This document shows positions 25,030 to 38,352 of a stretch of 64,000 nt of DNA, in pieces. The stretch is from Sipunculus nudus (lineage: Eukaryota; Annelida; Sipuncula; Golfingiida; Sipunculidae), in the NCBI GenBank assembly GCA_026874595.1, contig CM049313.1, forward strand, positions 39,214,659 to 39,278,658, in the 5' to 3' direction. The first letter of the stretch is position 1. Each line of letters starts with the position of its first letter. The notes below the pieces were generated by a model, which was given only the letters and a program-made list of their open reading frames with translations, had not been told where the DNA came from and did no database searches. The translations under genes and the position numbers were made by a program.

Positions 25030-28000
25030 CGACAGAATTAGAATATTTTCATTCTGGAGAACATGACATCATGCAGGGCTCACATGATGGTTTGTGATTG
25101 ATAATGTAAAAGTGCAACAAATTTAACTGATTATTAAAGAAAACGACCAATCATTGACATAATTGATTAATTGGCACATCACTAATGAAAGCACATGGTA
25201 ATACAGTCATGAATACCTGATGGTATGCTAACACTCCTAGAAGGTCTCACCATTATGTAATGTACATAATGTCTGAAATTATTTAATTAATAAAGGGTGA
25301 AATTAAGTAGTATTCTGAGTTGAAATACTGTGTTAATTTGAAACATAAAACAAAATGTAGGGCATTTAACGCACAAAAATAGGTCTTAGTTGCACAATAT
25401 AGGATCTTGGCTGTGTATGTATCTAAGGATCAGTTGTAGACTGTAGGGCTTTGGTATAACATTAGAGAAATCTGTTTATTTGTGGAATTCATATAAATTA
25501 AACACAACAAATTGTAAGATCTGCTAAAAAAAATCCTAATTCTCAAAACCAAATTATTATTGTACAAAGTAAACCCATAAAAGTTAATTTATGGGAATAA
25601 AAGTCTGGGAATAAAAAGATGTAACTAAATGGTAATAAAAATACCAGTCAGGTAAGTTAAGAAACAAGTATTATGTTCAGATAAACTCCCCTGTATTAGG
25701 AAGAAAGTTTTGATTTTTTTCACATTTTAGACACTGGGCTTGCACAGGAATATAGTTTTCTGACAATGTAGGGGCATGGGAATGAAAACAAAATGGATCA
25801 ATGGATTATTTTTGGTTCATGATTTTTAAACTGGAGACAGGCCATCTCATCTCTCAAATTTGATTGAAAGTTTGATTAAAAATGTAAATGACATATGTGG
25901 CCAAATTTGACCAGACTTTAAAATGAGCTTGGCCTGTGTTATGTGTTGGATGGCCAGCAAAGTGAGAATGGCCAAATTTCAACCTCAAAAATTATGGCAG
26001 ATTGATGATAATTTTAATTTAACTCTTAGATGTGTTAGAATGTTACTCCATATATTAGGATGAAACTGTCGGAGGAGTAGTATTGTAGACTTTATTGTAC
26101 TGGTGGCGGTGTCTGTAAACAACATTACGTATCAATCTGTGTATTGTCCCTACAAACCAGTAACCAGCTGGGAAAACAACCGTTTGTGTTAGACTCATTG
26201 GTGAAATCATTATATACCTAAACTGTTGACGCTGTACCCAGTTCTCTTGTCATTGTTATGAAATGTAACAGTTATTGATGGTCCTGTGAATGTGTTGTGT
26301 GGGGCCCCTTCAGTGGTATCTTAACTACACATCTGAACCACACAAATCATAGGTCACCAAGTTTTACATCATTTGTGGTTTCACCACCGATCCTTCAGTG
26401 CAGTCAGTTGAGATAACATATGTTCTTTTAAACATGGACTTTTGTAATCAAACTGCCATGTGTCATGTAAATTGTATCAGTGTGTTGTTCACGGATGGGT
26501 GTATTAAATAAGGGAACTGTACAAAAGATTATCATTTCACAGAAAGAACTGGGTCTATTAATGCTTGATTGACCTGATACTGGCACTAGAACAAGAAATG
26601 AAATGCAGTCCAGCTTTTTTTTACTTTGCTTAAGTACAAATTACATGAAATGATTATTTAAAGAAAAAATTTTAATTAATTTACACGAAATAACATGAAC
26701 TGATATAATCCTATTTTTGTGCTTTATTGTGGCACTTTTTTTTACACTGATTTTGGTAGCATTTGAAAATAATTTTGAAACATTTTGTCAAAATAGGGCA
26801 AACCTGTGTTTAGCTATTTAAAGGTTAGTGTTTTATTTATTTTCTTCAATTAGGGTAGGATATATTGTACAAAGGAATTGCCAGATTATTGGATATACAG
26901 GATGTTGACACCATGGTAAAAATAAATATCATTATTATTAATTAATGACTAGGTTTTAACTTAAAACTATGGAATATTAAAGTCAGATGTCATTTTGGTC
27001 ATATGTGAGTAAAAAAAGCTAGGAGCAAATTAGCAGATATAAAACCAGATCTTTGACATAGAATAACAGATACATAGTGACCCTCATAACCTGTAAGGTG
27101 ATGGAATAATATCACTCAATGGCACCAGAGTGTGAAGGACAGCTGTCACAGTCGCTCCTCAAGAGGAACAGCTGTGTACATGTCAGCTACCCTCCCCTAG
27201 CTCCCAGGATTATTATGTACCTAGTTACCTCGCAGGGGTACACCTGTAGGGCTAAGCAAGCAGAAAAGGAGTACCATGAAGAGCCATAAGGTAGCAGCAC
27301 TGGACAGCCTGCAGTGCTGTTCTAAGGATGTATGTATCAGTTTAAATAGAGTACTGAGATAGTCTTTTTAGATATTTGATTTAAAGGTTAAGTCAGAAAA
27401 TGAGGATGTCCATTTTATTATTGTAAAAAAGTGTGCTCTCAAAGGAAAAAGAAATACTTTAAAAAAAGCTGTCAATCCATGCAGAATATAACACATGGCA
27501 TACTTCTTGTCACTCATTTAAATTTATGTTAAATCCTGTTCAATACCAGACATTATTTTAAGGTAATTAAAGCTTATTATTCCACTATTATTTCCCCAAA
27601 TGAATATAAATAATATGCAAAAATGAATATAAAGAAATGCAAAAATAATAACAATATCTCTGTAATAAGTACAAAAAACATTTAATCATTCATGAACTCA
27701 TTTTGTGTATGGCATATAAATGAAACATTTTATTGTGAAGGAACAAGTTCATCAGTCTGTGAGTTATGGGATGGTCAGAGCTGGTGATCCTAGTGTACTA
27801 GTAGTATATAGGTTAATGAACCATGAGTTGGGCTGGCCACCACCTGGGCTGTAGGTCACAGCAGGATGTCACAGAGGTCAGAGGTCATGACTGAGGTCAC
27901 AGATGACAGGCTAACAGGTGATTGCACTGACACCATGTGATGCTGACTGTCATCATTGGTTATAATAAAGATCTCACCCATGCACATGTGAATATGTTTG

Positions 28001-28263
28001 TTAAAGAAAAATCTGCAAACTGATAGACTTGTTGATTACTGAGCTCACCAGGACTGCTGCCAAGCCAAACGTATAGGCAACTTGTTAAGTAAAACCTACA
28101 GAATGACCACTTGCTAATATTGAATAAATTAAACCTAAATGATATTTTGTATTTAATGTTGCATGAATTACCCATAGCTGGTTTTCATTTCATACTGGAC
28201 ACCATTGATTCTCCCTTGGGATATATGTTATAGATGTGTCACTCTTTGTTCTCTATCATGCAG
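25030..28263. other. Non-coding DNA upstream of signal-peptide exon
   Basis: This is intron 1 or the 5' region of the ADAMTS-like gene. A slightly G+C-richer patch at 27121-27300 contains short open frames, but no ATG exon there ends in the phase 2 that the exon at 28264 requires. The AGGTCA cluster at 27853 is listed separately. Confidence 0.5.
27853..27899 (+). promoter_or_regulatory. Cluster of four AGGTCA half-sites upstream of signal-peptide exon
   Basis: Four exact AGGTCA hexamers lie within 47 bp at 27853, 27875, 27882 and 27894. The second and third are one base apart (DR1), the layout bound by RXR heterodimers, HNF4, COUP-TF and related nuclear receptors. The cluster is 0.38 kb upstream of the signal-peptide exon and is not inside a repeat that I can recognise. 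Function is inferred only from motif and position. Confidence 0.3.
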
Positions 28264-28306
28264 GTTGCTCACATTGGCTGTGGTACTGGTAGCAACCCCC
28301 TCACAG
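28264..28306 (+). CDS. Exon encoding signal-peptide core of ADAMTS-like protein
   Basis: This 43-bp exon lies between a strong acceptor (pyrimidine-rich tract ending ctatcatgCAG) and a consensus donor (CAG|gtgagt). One base completes a split codon; then the reading frame gives LLTLAVVLVATPSQ, a hydrophobic core followed by small residues typical of a signal-peptidase cleavage region. It leaves in phase 0, which is exactly the entry phase of the TSP1 exon at 54046, so the mature protein would begin close to the TSP1 repeat, as in ADAMTSL4. No in-frame ATG occurs between the acceptor and the first upstream stop, so the initiator must lie in an earlier exon that ends in phase 2. I could not find that exon. 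The overlapping frame beginning ATGCAG reads through the donor and does not fit the next exon. Calling this an exon is inference from splice sites, hydrophobicity and phase. Confidence 0.62.
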
Positions 28307-28851
28307 GTGAGTGTCTTATGCTGTTTAATAAATTATTACTAGTTACATATCTTTCCAAGAAGATGACAGGTAGCATACAGTTATATCAAGCAGGAACAAA
28401 TTATGCAGATGTCTGACCATGCAGACACTTATTGATATCACTGATGAAGATAATGTTAATGGTCAAATGCATTTTAAGAGAATTAATTTAGGTGACAGCA
28501 TTTATTTTCGTTTGATATTCATTTCTATTTAGTCACTGGATGTTAGAGCTGAATGCTATATCAAACCAATGTTACACTTTCTTAATTGAAACACAGGTGC
28601 AATGTTTGAGCTTCCTACCACAAACTGCAAGGTGAAACAAACCACTCTTGACTGAATGTTGATTGGTATGATTCTTTCACTTTAACTGTCAGATTCCTTT
28701 ATCCATCATGTCCTCCAGCTCTTTTTCAAGGGGTCACCTGTGTCATCTACATGGTTACTTAGTTCTACACTCAGGTGCTCCTCCAGGTGTAATGGATTAT
28801 GGGATCAAACACTTGATCCTAAAGGCTAAGATTTTGAATCCTACTGATGGT
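28307..28851. other. Start of large intron, non-coding
   Basis: First part of the 25.7-kb intron after the signal-peptide exon. No repeat or exon recognised. Confidence 0.5.
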
Positions 28852-30271
28852 TGTTTTACAGACTGAAAGTCATCTGAGCAATAGCAATCACTCTTGTCGG
28901 GCATCTGCCCGTGGATTAACATGGCACAGATCATAACCATTGGACCTAGAATCGTTCAGCCTTACATCCTTGTAGGTCAATAAAAACATCCCTGGAAACT
29001 TGAAATTAGGTCTCTCTAACCCATATTCTCTGAACTATGGGGCTCAAAAGTACCCCCCCCCAGAATAATTTAAAATTTGGCACAAAAGCTCCAGTATCTG
29101 AATAAGTAATGCATTGATGGCCATAATGTTTGCATGCATATTGATCATGAAGTTTTTCATCATTTTCTGCAGACTGGTGGCACCACCTGTATTTTTTTTA
29201 TTTTTTAATGCATTTTTTAATGCATCTTTGAGACCTTCAAACGAAGTGGTTGTCCATTAACAGGGCACATATCGTAACCATTGAGCCTAGAATCTTATAA
29301 CCTGAGCTCCCCGAAAGGTCCATGAAAAAATCTCCATGGAAACATAAAATTAGGTCTCTGTTACCTATATCCTTTGATTTATGGTGCTCAGAAATACCCC
29401 CACGAATAATAAAAAATTTGATACAAAAGCTCCAGTATCTGAACAACTTATGCATTAAACACCATGATTCTTTGACCATTAAGTCTTTTTTTTAGTTTCT
29501 GCAGACTGGTGGAGCCACCTGTATTTTTTCAACGCATTTTTTTCTCTATTTTTAAGATATATAAATACAGACACAATCTTGGCCTGTTGGTTAATCTGTT
29601 TCATGCTTCAGTTAAATGGGTATATACTACCATTCAGATGATAAAATTTCCTTTTGCGAATCTCTTCCCATTCAGCTGAGCATCATGACCCATGGGTCAC
29701 TTGTTTTAAATTTTTTATGCATTTCTTTCTATTTTTGAGACCTTCAAAGATGCAGTTGTCCATTAACAGGGTACAAATTTAAAATACAGGGAGGTCCATG
29801 AAAAATCTCCTTGGAAACCTGAATTAGGTCTCTGTTACCCATGTCTTCAGAGTTATAGGGCTTGTGACTATCCCTCAGTATAATTAAAAATTTGATACAA
29901 AACCTCCAGCTTCTGAACAACTAATGCATTGATCACCATGATTCTTTGCATGCACATTCATCATAGAGTATTTCATCAGTTTCTGCAGACTGATGGTGCC
30001 GCCTTGATTTTTTCAAATTCTATTTTTTAGACCTTCAAAGATATGTTCGTCTGTTAACAGGGCAAAACTCATAAAAATTGCACGTTGAATCTTCTTACTT
30101 TGCATCAAGGGAGGTCCATGAATAATCTCCTTGGCAACCTGAAATTAGGTCTGTTACCCATTACCTCCAAGATATGCTTTAGTCGAATAAGGACATCACC
30201 AACAAAATTTGACAGTCAGATGATAAAAATTGTTTCTAATCAGCTGAGTGTCATGACCACTTGGTCACTTG
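28852..30271 (+). mobile_element. Family A repeat element (copy R1)
   Basis: A decayed head (TTTTACAGACTGAAAGTCATCTGAGC) is followed by units of about 340 bp carrying AACAGGGCACA-like, GACCTAGAATC, GAAATTAGGTCTCTGTTACCC, GGGGCT-C-AAGTACCCCC, GATACAAAAGCTCCAGTATCTGAA and CAGTTTCTGCAGACTGGTGG blocks. Two tails are present: one at 29671-29704 and the terminal one ending CACTTG at 30271. The extra tail suggests two merged or nested copies. The terminal tail carries the palindrome TGACCACTTGGTCA, a base-pair-preserving variant of the family palindrome. Open frames inside are not genes. Confidence 0.85.
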
Positions 30272-31988
30272 TTTACTTGTTCTCAATATCCAAGCAATAC
30301 AATAAAGCACATGTCAGTGTCTGGTTAACAAACTTCACCCAGCATGTATTACCTTACATAAGCTGTAGCTAAGCTAACTTATAAGAATACAAAATGTTAT
30401 TGTGTAAACTTATTAAGAACCTGGACAGTTTTGGGCTTTTACACTCACTATCAATTCTTAGTTACCTACATGCATCATAAAACTTGTTTAGTCCTTGTTT
30501 GTTGACCATTTCTAAAGAAAGAAAATTTAATTTGATCATTGGGAATAGTGAAACAAAACAGTCGTTTTCAGCTAGAATCTCACTTTCCATACAGATTTAA
30601 GCTGTGTTTTAAAAGAAAGGCATTTGAACATTACTTATGAATAAGATATTGTATGAATAAGGCACAGGATATGCCTCAGGTCATCATCAGCAAAATCCTG
30701 TAAAGTGTACATTACTCCTCAGTTACACTCACAATGGCTGAGAGAGTGAGAAGGGGTAGGGTGCGTTCAGCAGAAGTGTACTTACCCTAGGGACAGGATT
30801 ATATATGTAATGTCCAGGTTAACGAAGGTTAATGGACTCCCTGCTTCATTAAGGCTGCGTAAACTGAGAGCTTTAAGGGTAAGACCATAAACCACCCCAT
30901 AAAGTCTGTGTAACTACATGGTAAAAACGGGATAAAGACGGCGCATAAAATCTGACCAAGGGTGGCCTTTAAAACCCTCAAGTAGTTAAGCTCTCACTAA
31001 ATGCATATAAAATGCGTCATTTAGTAAAGTGGAGTGTTTTTGTCCGATCTCACCAAGGGTGCCGCCCTGAATTACATTCCCACACGATTCATAGAAGATG
31101 CCCTTTCACTCTCCACTCAGCTCATGTTAGATGCTCTAACACTCTCCAACCCGTTATAAATGTGATACTCCTCACTGGCCATGTCATGATACATGTGAGC
31201 ATAAAATTTGCCCCGAGGGGTTTCTGTTATTCCTCTTATGAGTAATGGTCATATGTCACATGTCTATTTTGATTGATAACATATGCTTTATTCGCTGTCA
31301 TCAGCCCCGTTCACCTTTATGGGTAATCATGAGCTATTAAAGTAAGCATTTCAAATGCAGCCAGCCGTGTTCAGAGTTTAGTGAAACTGTTGACATATGA
31401 AGCCATTTATTCTGTGGTGGAGTTCATAAACATTTAAATTAATCAAGTCTGTTAATATTTCATTTAATATGCCACTGTTCCTGAAAGACAAGGCTGGTTA
31501 TACATTGTGAAATGTGATAAATTCTTGAGATTATTGCAAGTCCTATTTTTCCACTTCTGTACATCAATCAGTTTGATGTTTGCTTTGTCAATATGAAAAA
31601 AAAATTACTGTGTTTTCCAATGTAGTTTGTCAAGAACTCACTACTTTTTGAAAATCAGAAAACTCTAGAGATGGAAAGACAGTTTACTATAGACACCATG
31701 TTACTGTTGCTCCATGCGTTCATGATTATAGGAATGAGAGATCCCCAGATAATTGTAATTGTTACAAATATAAAAGATCATGTGTCTTTATCATTAACAG
31801 CAGCTAGAATGCTTGTGATCATTGAGGTAATCATTCATCATTGCTTGACAACAGTAATCAAACCTTCAGTGGTACTCTTTAAATCATTATAATATTAAGT
31901 CAGTTTTTTTTTTTACCTTATATTGTTGTATTAACCCTGATCTGCTCAGATTTATAACAGTTTCCGGCCAAGCTCTTATTCCTGTAGA

Positions 31989-31990
<2 letters not shown>
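30272..31990. other. Intronic non-coding DNA
   Basis: A mildly G+C-richer interval at 30740-31250 contains no recognisable exon. Otherwise AT-rich with no supported feature. Confidence 0.5.

Positions 31991-32066
<76 letters not shown>
31991..32066. repeat. (AT)n microsatellite
   Basis: About 75 bp of alternating A and T. Confidence 0.98.
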
Positions 32067-32068
<2 letters not shown>

Positions 32069-32589
32069 GTCCCTGTGTACTGTAGGGTTAGTGTTATGTA
32101 TTAGTCCTGGTACTTAAACATGTACATCTGTGATATATGACAGATATATGGCAATACATGATTCACAGACAGTGGGACCATCTCAGTGTGGGCCTGGACA
32201 GATATTAACACTTGCTCTGGTAAAAATCTGTTTCAGGCACCTCAAAGTTTCTCTTGGCTTCTGACAGGGCCTGGCTCAGAACACCTCTGACAGCCTTATG
32301 ACCATTGCTAGATTAAAGGCAACTGGAGGCCCTGAAGCAATAGCATATTTATATGTGATCATGAGAATCGAATCCTAGTGTTCTACTTTATTTAAATAGT
32401 GATAATTTGATATAAATGCAGTTTTACTGGTTTTATTTATAAGTTTATAACCATTATAAGTTTGTAAATACTTGGAATTGAGGAGGTATATACACAGAAC
32501 ATACACTGATCTTCACCAGCATTTTGCCATAATATAGAACAGTTTCTTATGATCCTTTTTAGATGAAAATTTTGATTTTATATATAAAA

Positions 32590-33090
32590 TGTCAATGACA
32601 GGACATATTATGGTTTACCCACAGTCCATCTGTCTGTCTGACTGTATACTTTGAGTGTCCCTGCTATAATTTACTGGGGCTTTGATGGATTTTCACAAAA
32701 CTCTACATAACTATTCACCAATGATTATCTCACCAGAGTTCAATTGTGGGTGAATCTATGCATATTTAATAAGGTCAGAGGTCACTAGGGTACTTTTTGG
32801 TGCTGCTGCAATAACCTACCAGGAATATGATGGATTTTGATAAAACTGGACAGAAATATTTATCTATATAATATCTCACCTTAGTTCGATTTCCAGCAAA
32901 ATCCATGCATAGTTAATGAAGTCAGTGGTCACCAGACTTTGGTGGCACCGTGATGATTTTACTAAAATCTAATGGATTTTCATGAAACTCATTATTAATA
33001 TTAATCAATATAGTTTCTGATCTGAATTACATTCTCAGCAAAATTCACACATAACTAATGAGGTCAGACGTCAAAAGATATATGATTGAC
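32590..33090 (+). repeat. Degenerate tandem repeat, period about 144 bp, three units
   Basis: GATGGATTTTCACAAAACTC near 32683, GATGGATTTTGATAAAACTG near 32828 and AATGGATTTTCATGAAACTC near 32971 mark successive units. Other shared blocks are CAGCAAAATCCATGCATA and TAATGAGGTCAG. The first unit contains a DR1 pair of AGGTCA at 32772-32784. It is probably the body of a decayed interspersed repeat; the termini are not evident. Confidence 0.65.
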
Positions 33091-36000
33091 CTATTATGCA
33101 CCATTTTCAGTGCTCTTGTTCACAAGTGGCTGAGGCCCCCTTTAGATTATGAGGCCCTGGGCTATAACATATTCATTTGCAAATTTGGCACTGCTTGTGA
33201 CAGTTCTAGTGTATCTAATTATTTGAACTTTGTCAAAGCTGAAGAACTGAAATTGGCAAATACCCAATAAAGTGCATGATTTCATCAATATTTCCTTAGA
33301 AAGTATCTTGATAAATTAAGAAGTAAGAACCCAGCTGGCTATCTGTTTATTATATGAATCGGTTTATAGATATTTTGTCATTATCACATGATCCTGGATT
33401 TTAATTGGGAAGGGAGAGATTTACACTAATGGACTACTAATACCTTCACCAAAAAGCCAATTACTCAAGGAAGGTTTGGGCAGGGGGTAGACATGAATAT
33501 TAAGAGAAAACACTGCAAAAAAATAGGTTCTCCCAATAACAGGGGTGGGTTAAATGCCCTGAACCACCCCCTTGATTCATCCCGTGTAGGTGATGACTGT
33601 GACAGCTCTGACTTGATCTGACCTTTTGCTTTAGCTGTCTTGTGTTTAAAAAAATACATCATCTTGTAGATCAGACATTTTGAATTCAGCTGATATTGTA
33701 ACATGCATATATGTAACAGATTTCTCATTGATTAGAAAAACTGTCTTAGGTAATCACACCATTTTACTCTTTGTCTCATGGTTTCAAGAATAAAACCCTT
33801 GGAATACACACTTTAATTCTACTGCTGGACACTAGATGGCGACTGATCATTATCTTATTATGTCACTAACCATGAACATCTAGACCTGCGTACCTCCCTA
33901 TAATTTTGTCTGATTGTAATCTTACATCAAAATACCCCAAGTAAAAGCAACTCCTATACTGTTACTCTGTTGACCTTATGTCCAGCTGCCCTATTGCTGC
34001 CATGGCCAGTTCCAGTAATTTATAATTATCACTAAAGGTGGCATCTGTGTGCTCAAATATAGAGGATTCTCATGTGGTCCTGAACCCTCATTGAAAGTGG
34101 GGCCCCCTGGAGACCAAAAGTAAACTATTTCACCAATTAGAAGGATCGAGCAAATACATGAATTATAAAATTATCACTGAACATTAATAAATTTGATCCA
34201 AAAAAATTAAAGAACAGTTTATTCCTCGACCTTTTGCAGGTCTTTGTGCATCTTCATGGTATGATCATTGTTTGTTCTCATTAAAAAAAAAGCTGGGTTA
34301 GATTTTGTATTTTTGTAACCGTCAATGAAAAAAGATTTAAGAAAAATACACAGGCAACAGGTTATGTCTGTTTATTATATCTGTGTCCTGCTGTTGAAAA
34401 TCAGGTTCCTTGCTTGTTGGGTTTGATGAATCTCAATCAAATTTTACACACGGGCAGGGCTTTGTAGTACAGAACAAAATCAACACAATGGAATACATAT
34501 ACTGCAGCAGGATATTGCCAGCAGAGATCATATTTATGAATCTTAGATTATCTACAATTCTCCTGGAGGGCTCTAATACTTGGTGTAAAACTGTGATAAA
34601 TCTTTATTAAAGAAGCATATAGACATCCTTCCTATCAACTGGAGGTGTCATTGTGACTACAAAGGGTTTCATAAACTATAAGTATGGCTACAGAGGGTTT
34701 ACCTGACATGAAAGATGGGAGGGCAAGGTACCGCACGATGCCATACTTCTGTATCAGCTATGCCAGTTACAGGACAATGCTAAGGTAGATAGCAAAGGTG
34801 ATGACTCCTAAAATGATGCAGTGATTCAGAAAAAGCTAGAAAAGCAAAATAAAGAACACACTAAACCAATATATGGATTGTCTAAACCAATAAATGCACA
34901 TACCAGTGTGATTGTGAAAGCCTTTGTAGCAATTTCTGCACCGCAAAGTTCACTAGACCAAGACTGACAAGACTATATATCTTCTGGAGGTTCATATACC
35001 TGACATCGGTTAATTGTGTTTTGATTGGGTTCAGGTGTAGAAGCCAACACTGTACCCAGCTTGCACTGTGTAAAGGCGTGTCCTTTGCTTCAGCTGAGTG
35101 TATACCTTCTATACACATACTCCCTCTGCTGTTTTGTAATCACTTTGAAGTATTAATTAACTCACCTTTAACAGATTTAAGGAATGTCCGAGGTATTCAC
35201 TGTGACTTGTTTCCTGTGAGAAAAAAATTTTGGTGTGTAAAATAAATCCACTATGGTGTGATGAAAAAACACATAAATAATGCTTGTAAAATATCTTTAG
35301 TGAATTATAGAAAGCAGAAATTCTATCCAGTAGCAAACCTTGATCACTAAGATTAATAATATTATGTTAGGTAAAGCCATTTTGACTTTATGGTGACAAA
35401 TGATAACATTTGACAATTTGAAAATATGATAAGTTGCACTCAACTGCTTTTATCTATGTGAAGATAGTAAAAGTGATATATTTCAATTCCTTGTTGTGAG
35501 CTAAATGCAAGCACCAAAATTTAAATTATAATTTTTTTTTTATCAGACTAAGGTTTACTAGATGCGTTACATTATCTGAACTAAAATATTTTTTCCCACT
35601 TAGCAGGCAAAGGTCTCTGCCTCTATTTTTGCATTCCAACTGAGATTAAAGTTTTGGGTCAGAGGTCAAGAGTGAATTAGACAAACATTAAAATGTGCAT
35701 ACCATTCAAAACGATAGAATTGTTTTATCAAAAGCATTATTCTGAAACACTCAGCTGGTTATATGAATGCCCTTTTGGTAATATACATTTGATTAACTGA
35801 AAAAAAATTACTGAAATGTAATAGGCCTATTATTGTGATATATTTTCATTATTCATTGTTCCCTCTGCATGTGAATCAGGGAAAATAGTTTCATACAAAG
35901 TATGGTATTTACACTGAAATCATAAACAAAACCTCTGGTGTAAAAAAGGTGTAAATGTGTTAAAATATAAATAACATTTCAGAGGCCATACCTTGAATAC

Positions 36001-37595
36001 AGTATTATTGTGTATGGTCGCTTTGCCGTGAAGATGTCACCCTTTTTTTGTGCTACAACCAGTGAGTGAGTTGGTGGTCTAGAGCTAAGAAAGGTTAAGA
36101 AAGTGATAATTATATGACAGCCATAACTTTGTATATAATAGCTTTAGTGAGAGGTTCTCCAGCCCACACACCCTTTACAATAGTGCCTGCTGACACAATA
36201 CTTATACTGGTTACCAACACTGGGCTTAGTTCAATGTCAGTATGACCTTGTTTTTGTAAGTTAGATGTTATGAGTTAAAGTGCCCTAGAATTTTACTTTT
36301 TTGTAGTAATGCTTTTTTTAAATATGATTTCAAAATATAATTTCTTTTGATATGAGTAATTGTTCAAATGGCAAAGGCTTTTCATTGTATCAGGTATTTA
36401 TGATTTAAATCTTCCTGACAGGATATCCCTTTGTTCAGTGGTTAAAATGTATATGTATGCAGTCAGGTGTCCCTTAGATGGCTATCAGAATTGCTTTCAT
36501 GTGTTAGAGTCTGAAAAGTATCTCCTATTACTAATATAGGCCTTGTGTCCTTGACAAAAAGAATCAATTACCAGAAGACTGGTTTTAAAATTCTATTATT
36601 ATAATTCAGAATCACTAATGGTCCCTCTGATTTTAAAATTCTATTATTAAAATTGAGAATCACAAATGGTCCTTCATAACTTAATACAAGAAATTATCTG
36701 CCTCTCTCTTGTCAGTTTTTATTTTTTCTTTGATTTCTGTAGACTACTTCTTGCAAAGATTGAAGTGTCGTTATGTTTATCACAGTAAAGTATAACTGTT
36801 TATCATTTATCTGACAGGTAGAGTGCACTTAAATATTTACCAGATATTTGCCAGTTAATAGGTTCCACTGTGCTCATTTTGACCAAGTGACAAACAGAAT
36901 GGGGTACCTTTTCACTGCATGACCTTCTGTTAACTAGTAAGGTACATAAATTAAGTATTTATGTAAGAATGCGAAAGACTTGAGTTTGTCATCAGAGAAA
37001 TAGAACCAGCAATATGATCTTGTCACTGATGATTTGTTCAGACAATTTTCAGCAAAAAAAAATGGATAAAGCAAAAAACAGAACAGAGGGAGTTAGTAGT
37101 GGGATTATATTCATACAGAAACACACCTCTCTGCAGGGGATAGTGGTTCATCATCACGCCCCCTTGATAAGAAATTCACCTTAGGAATGTGGGTATATAG
37201 ATATCTAGACACTGGATATCAGTATAACATGATGATCACAGATAACTGAGAGATAATGGCACCGACACACTCCCTGACACAGTATTACATGGCCAGGAAC
37301 TATCTGTGGCATCTCTGGTCTGTTAATGCCTCCCGGCATCAGGACTAATGTGGGTCGTCTCATGTCATGAACATCACTTACCAGGCCTGTTAGGGTAGAC
37401 AGGCACAAGTGCTATTTACGCCAATGGGGTGAAAAAGCATGGCTTGATATTGTAAGAGGTGGGGTTTGACAAATGAAACTTCTCCCTTTAATCAGCAGGA
37501 AATACACTACTTGCTGCCCATGTGCTGTGTTGGTTTTATCATCTAATTGCAGAGTCGTGATCCCTGTAACACTGAACACATCATTCTTTTATATG
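33091..37595. other. Intronic non-coding DNA
   Basis: No exon or RNA gene seen. A 47-bp direct duplication (TTTTAAAATTCTATTATTA block) lies at 36583-36672. Confidence 0.5.
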
Positions 37596-37748
37596 CAGTA
37601 AAACCATACTTAAAGACCTCCCAGAAATGTGACCACCCTACTAAAATGACCACTTTTTTGGTCTTTGCCAAACATATGTTGAAGCCATACCCTAACACAA
37701 CCACATTTTATGGCCACTTGGTATGTTGATGTTAGGTGGGTTTTACTG
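37596..37748. mobile_element. MITE of mariner type
   Basis: The 153-bp segment begins CAGTAAAACC and ends GGTTTTACTG, exact 10-bp inverted repeats. The interior TTAAAGACCTCCC, GTGACCACCCTACTAAAATG and ACCACTTTTTTGGTC matches the pattern of short Tc1/mariner-derived MITEs that I know from many marine invertebrates. It has no coding capacity. The flanking TA target is not intact, so the superfamily assignment is by resemblance. Confidence 0.68.
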
Positions 37749-38203
37749 AGCCATATTTAAAATGTTAGAGATAGTTTCTGTTAAATATCTATAGGATGGT
37801 CCACTTTATCAAGCAGATAAACGTATTTTGGACTTTATTAATTTGATTTGGCCATCAGAGTGGAATTTTGCAGAGTGGTCCCTGGTGACTGGACCCATAA
37901 CGGCTGAAAAGGAACCAGAATACTTTTTGGTGACCATGCCCACCAGTTGTGTTACAGAGAATACATTATACCTCCTCTGTATCAGGATTTTGTATCTGCA
38001 AATGTTGATTTAAAAACTAAACAAATGTGAATGAACTAATGAGAAAAAAACAGATGAACAGGTATGTTGGAAGGCAGTACCAGTATAGATAAAGCATGAT
38101 GTAAAAGAATCTTGAAACCATTTCTCCCCATATATGCATTCAAAGAATTCAAAATTACGAATTACTGGAATCAGTTTGTTTTCTTGAAAGTGGAAAATAA
38201 ATC

Positions 38204-38352
38204 CTCAAGAATTTTGTTTTCTTGTCAGTTGTCATTACTAACCAGCTGATAATTAATTCAGGCATTGCTATGTAAAAAAATGCTCAAGAATTTTGTATTT
38301 TTGTCAGTTCTTATAACTGGCTAGTTGTTAATTAATTCAGGCACCATTATAT
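38204..38352. repeat. Direct duplication, unit about 79 bp
   Basis: CTCAAGAATTTTGTxTTxTTGTCAGTT with a following TTAATTAATTCAGGCA block occurs at 38204 and 38283. Confidence 0.88.

Noticed and set aside
27275-27291. ATGAAGAGCCATAAG|gtagca as the missing first coding exon
   Set aside because: It ends in phase 0 whereas the signal-peptide exon needs phase 2; joining them would lead to a stop in the TSP1 exon.
28234-28416. Open frame starting MCHSLFSIMQVAHIGCG as a gene
   Set aside because: It reads through a consensus splice donor, and its frame leads to a stop in the TSP1 exon; the alternative frame gives a signal peptide and fits the phase.
32350-32380. tRNA B-box-like word GAATCGAATCC
   Set aside because: No matching acceptor stem or A box at the right distance; not a tRNA gene.
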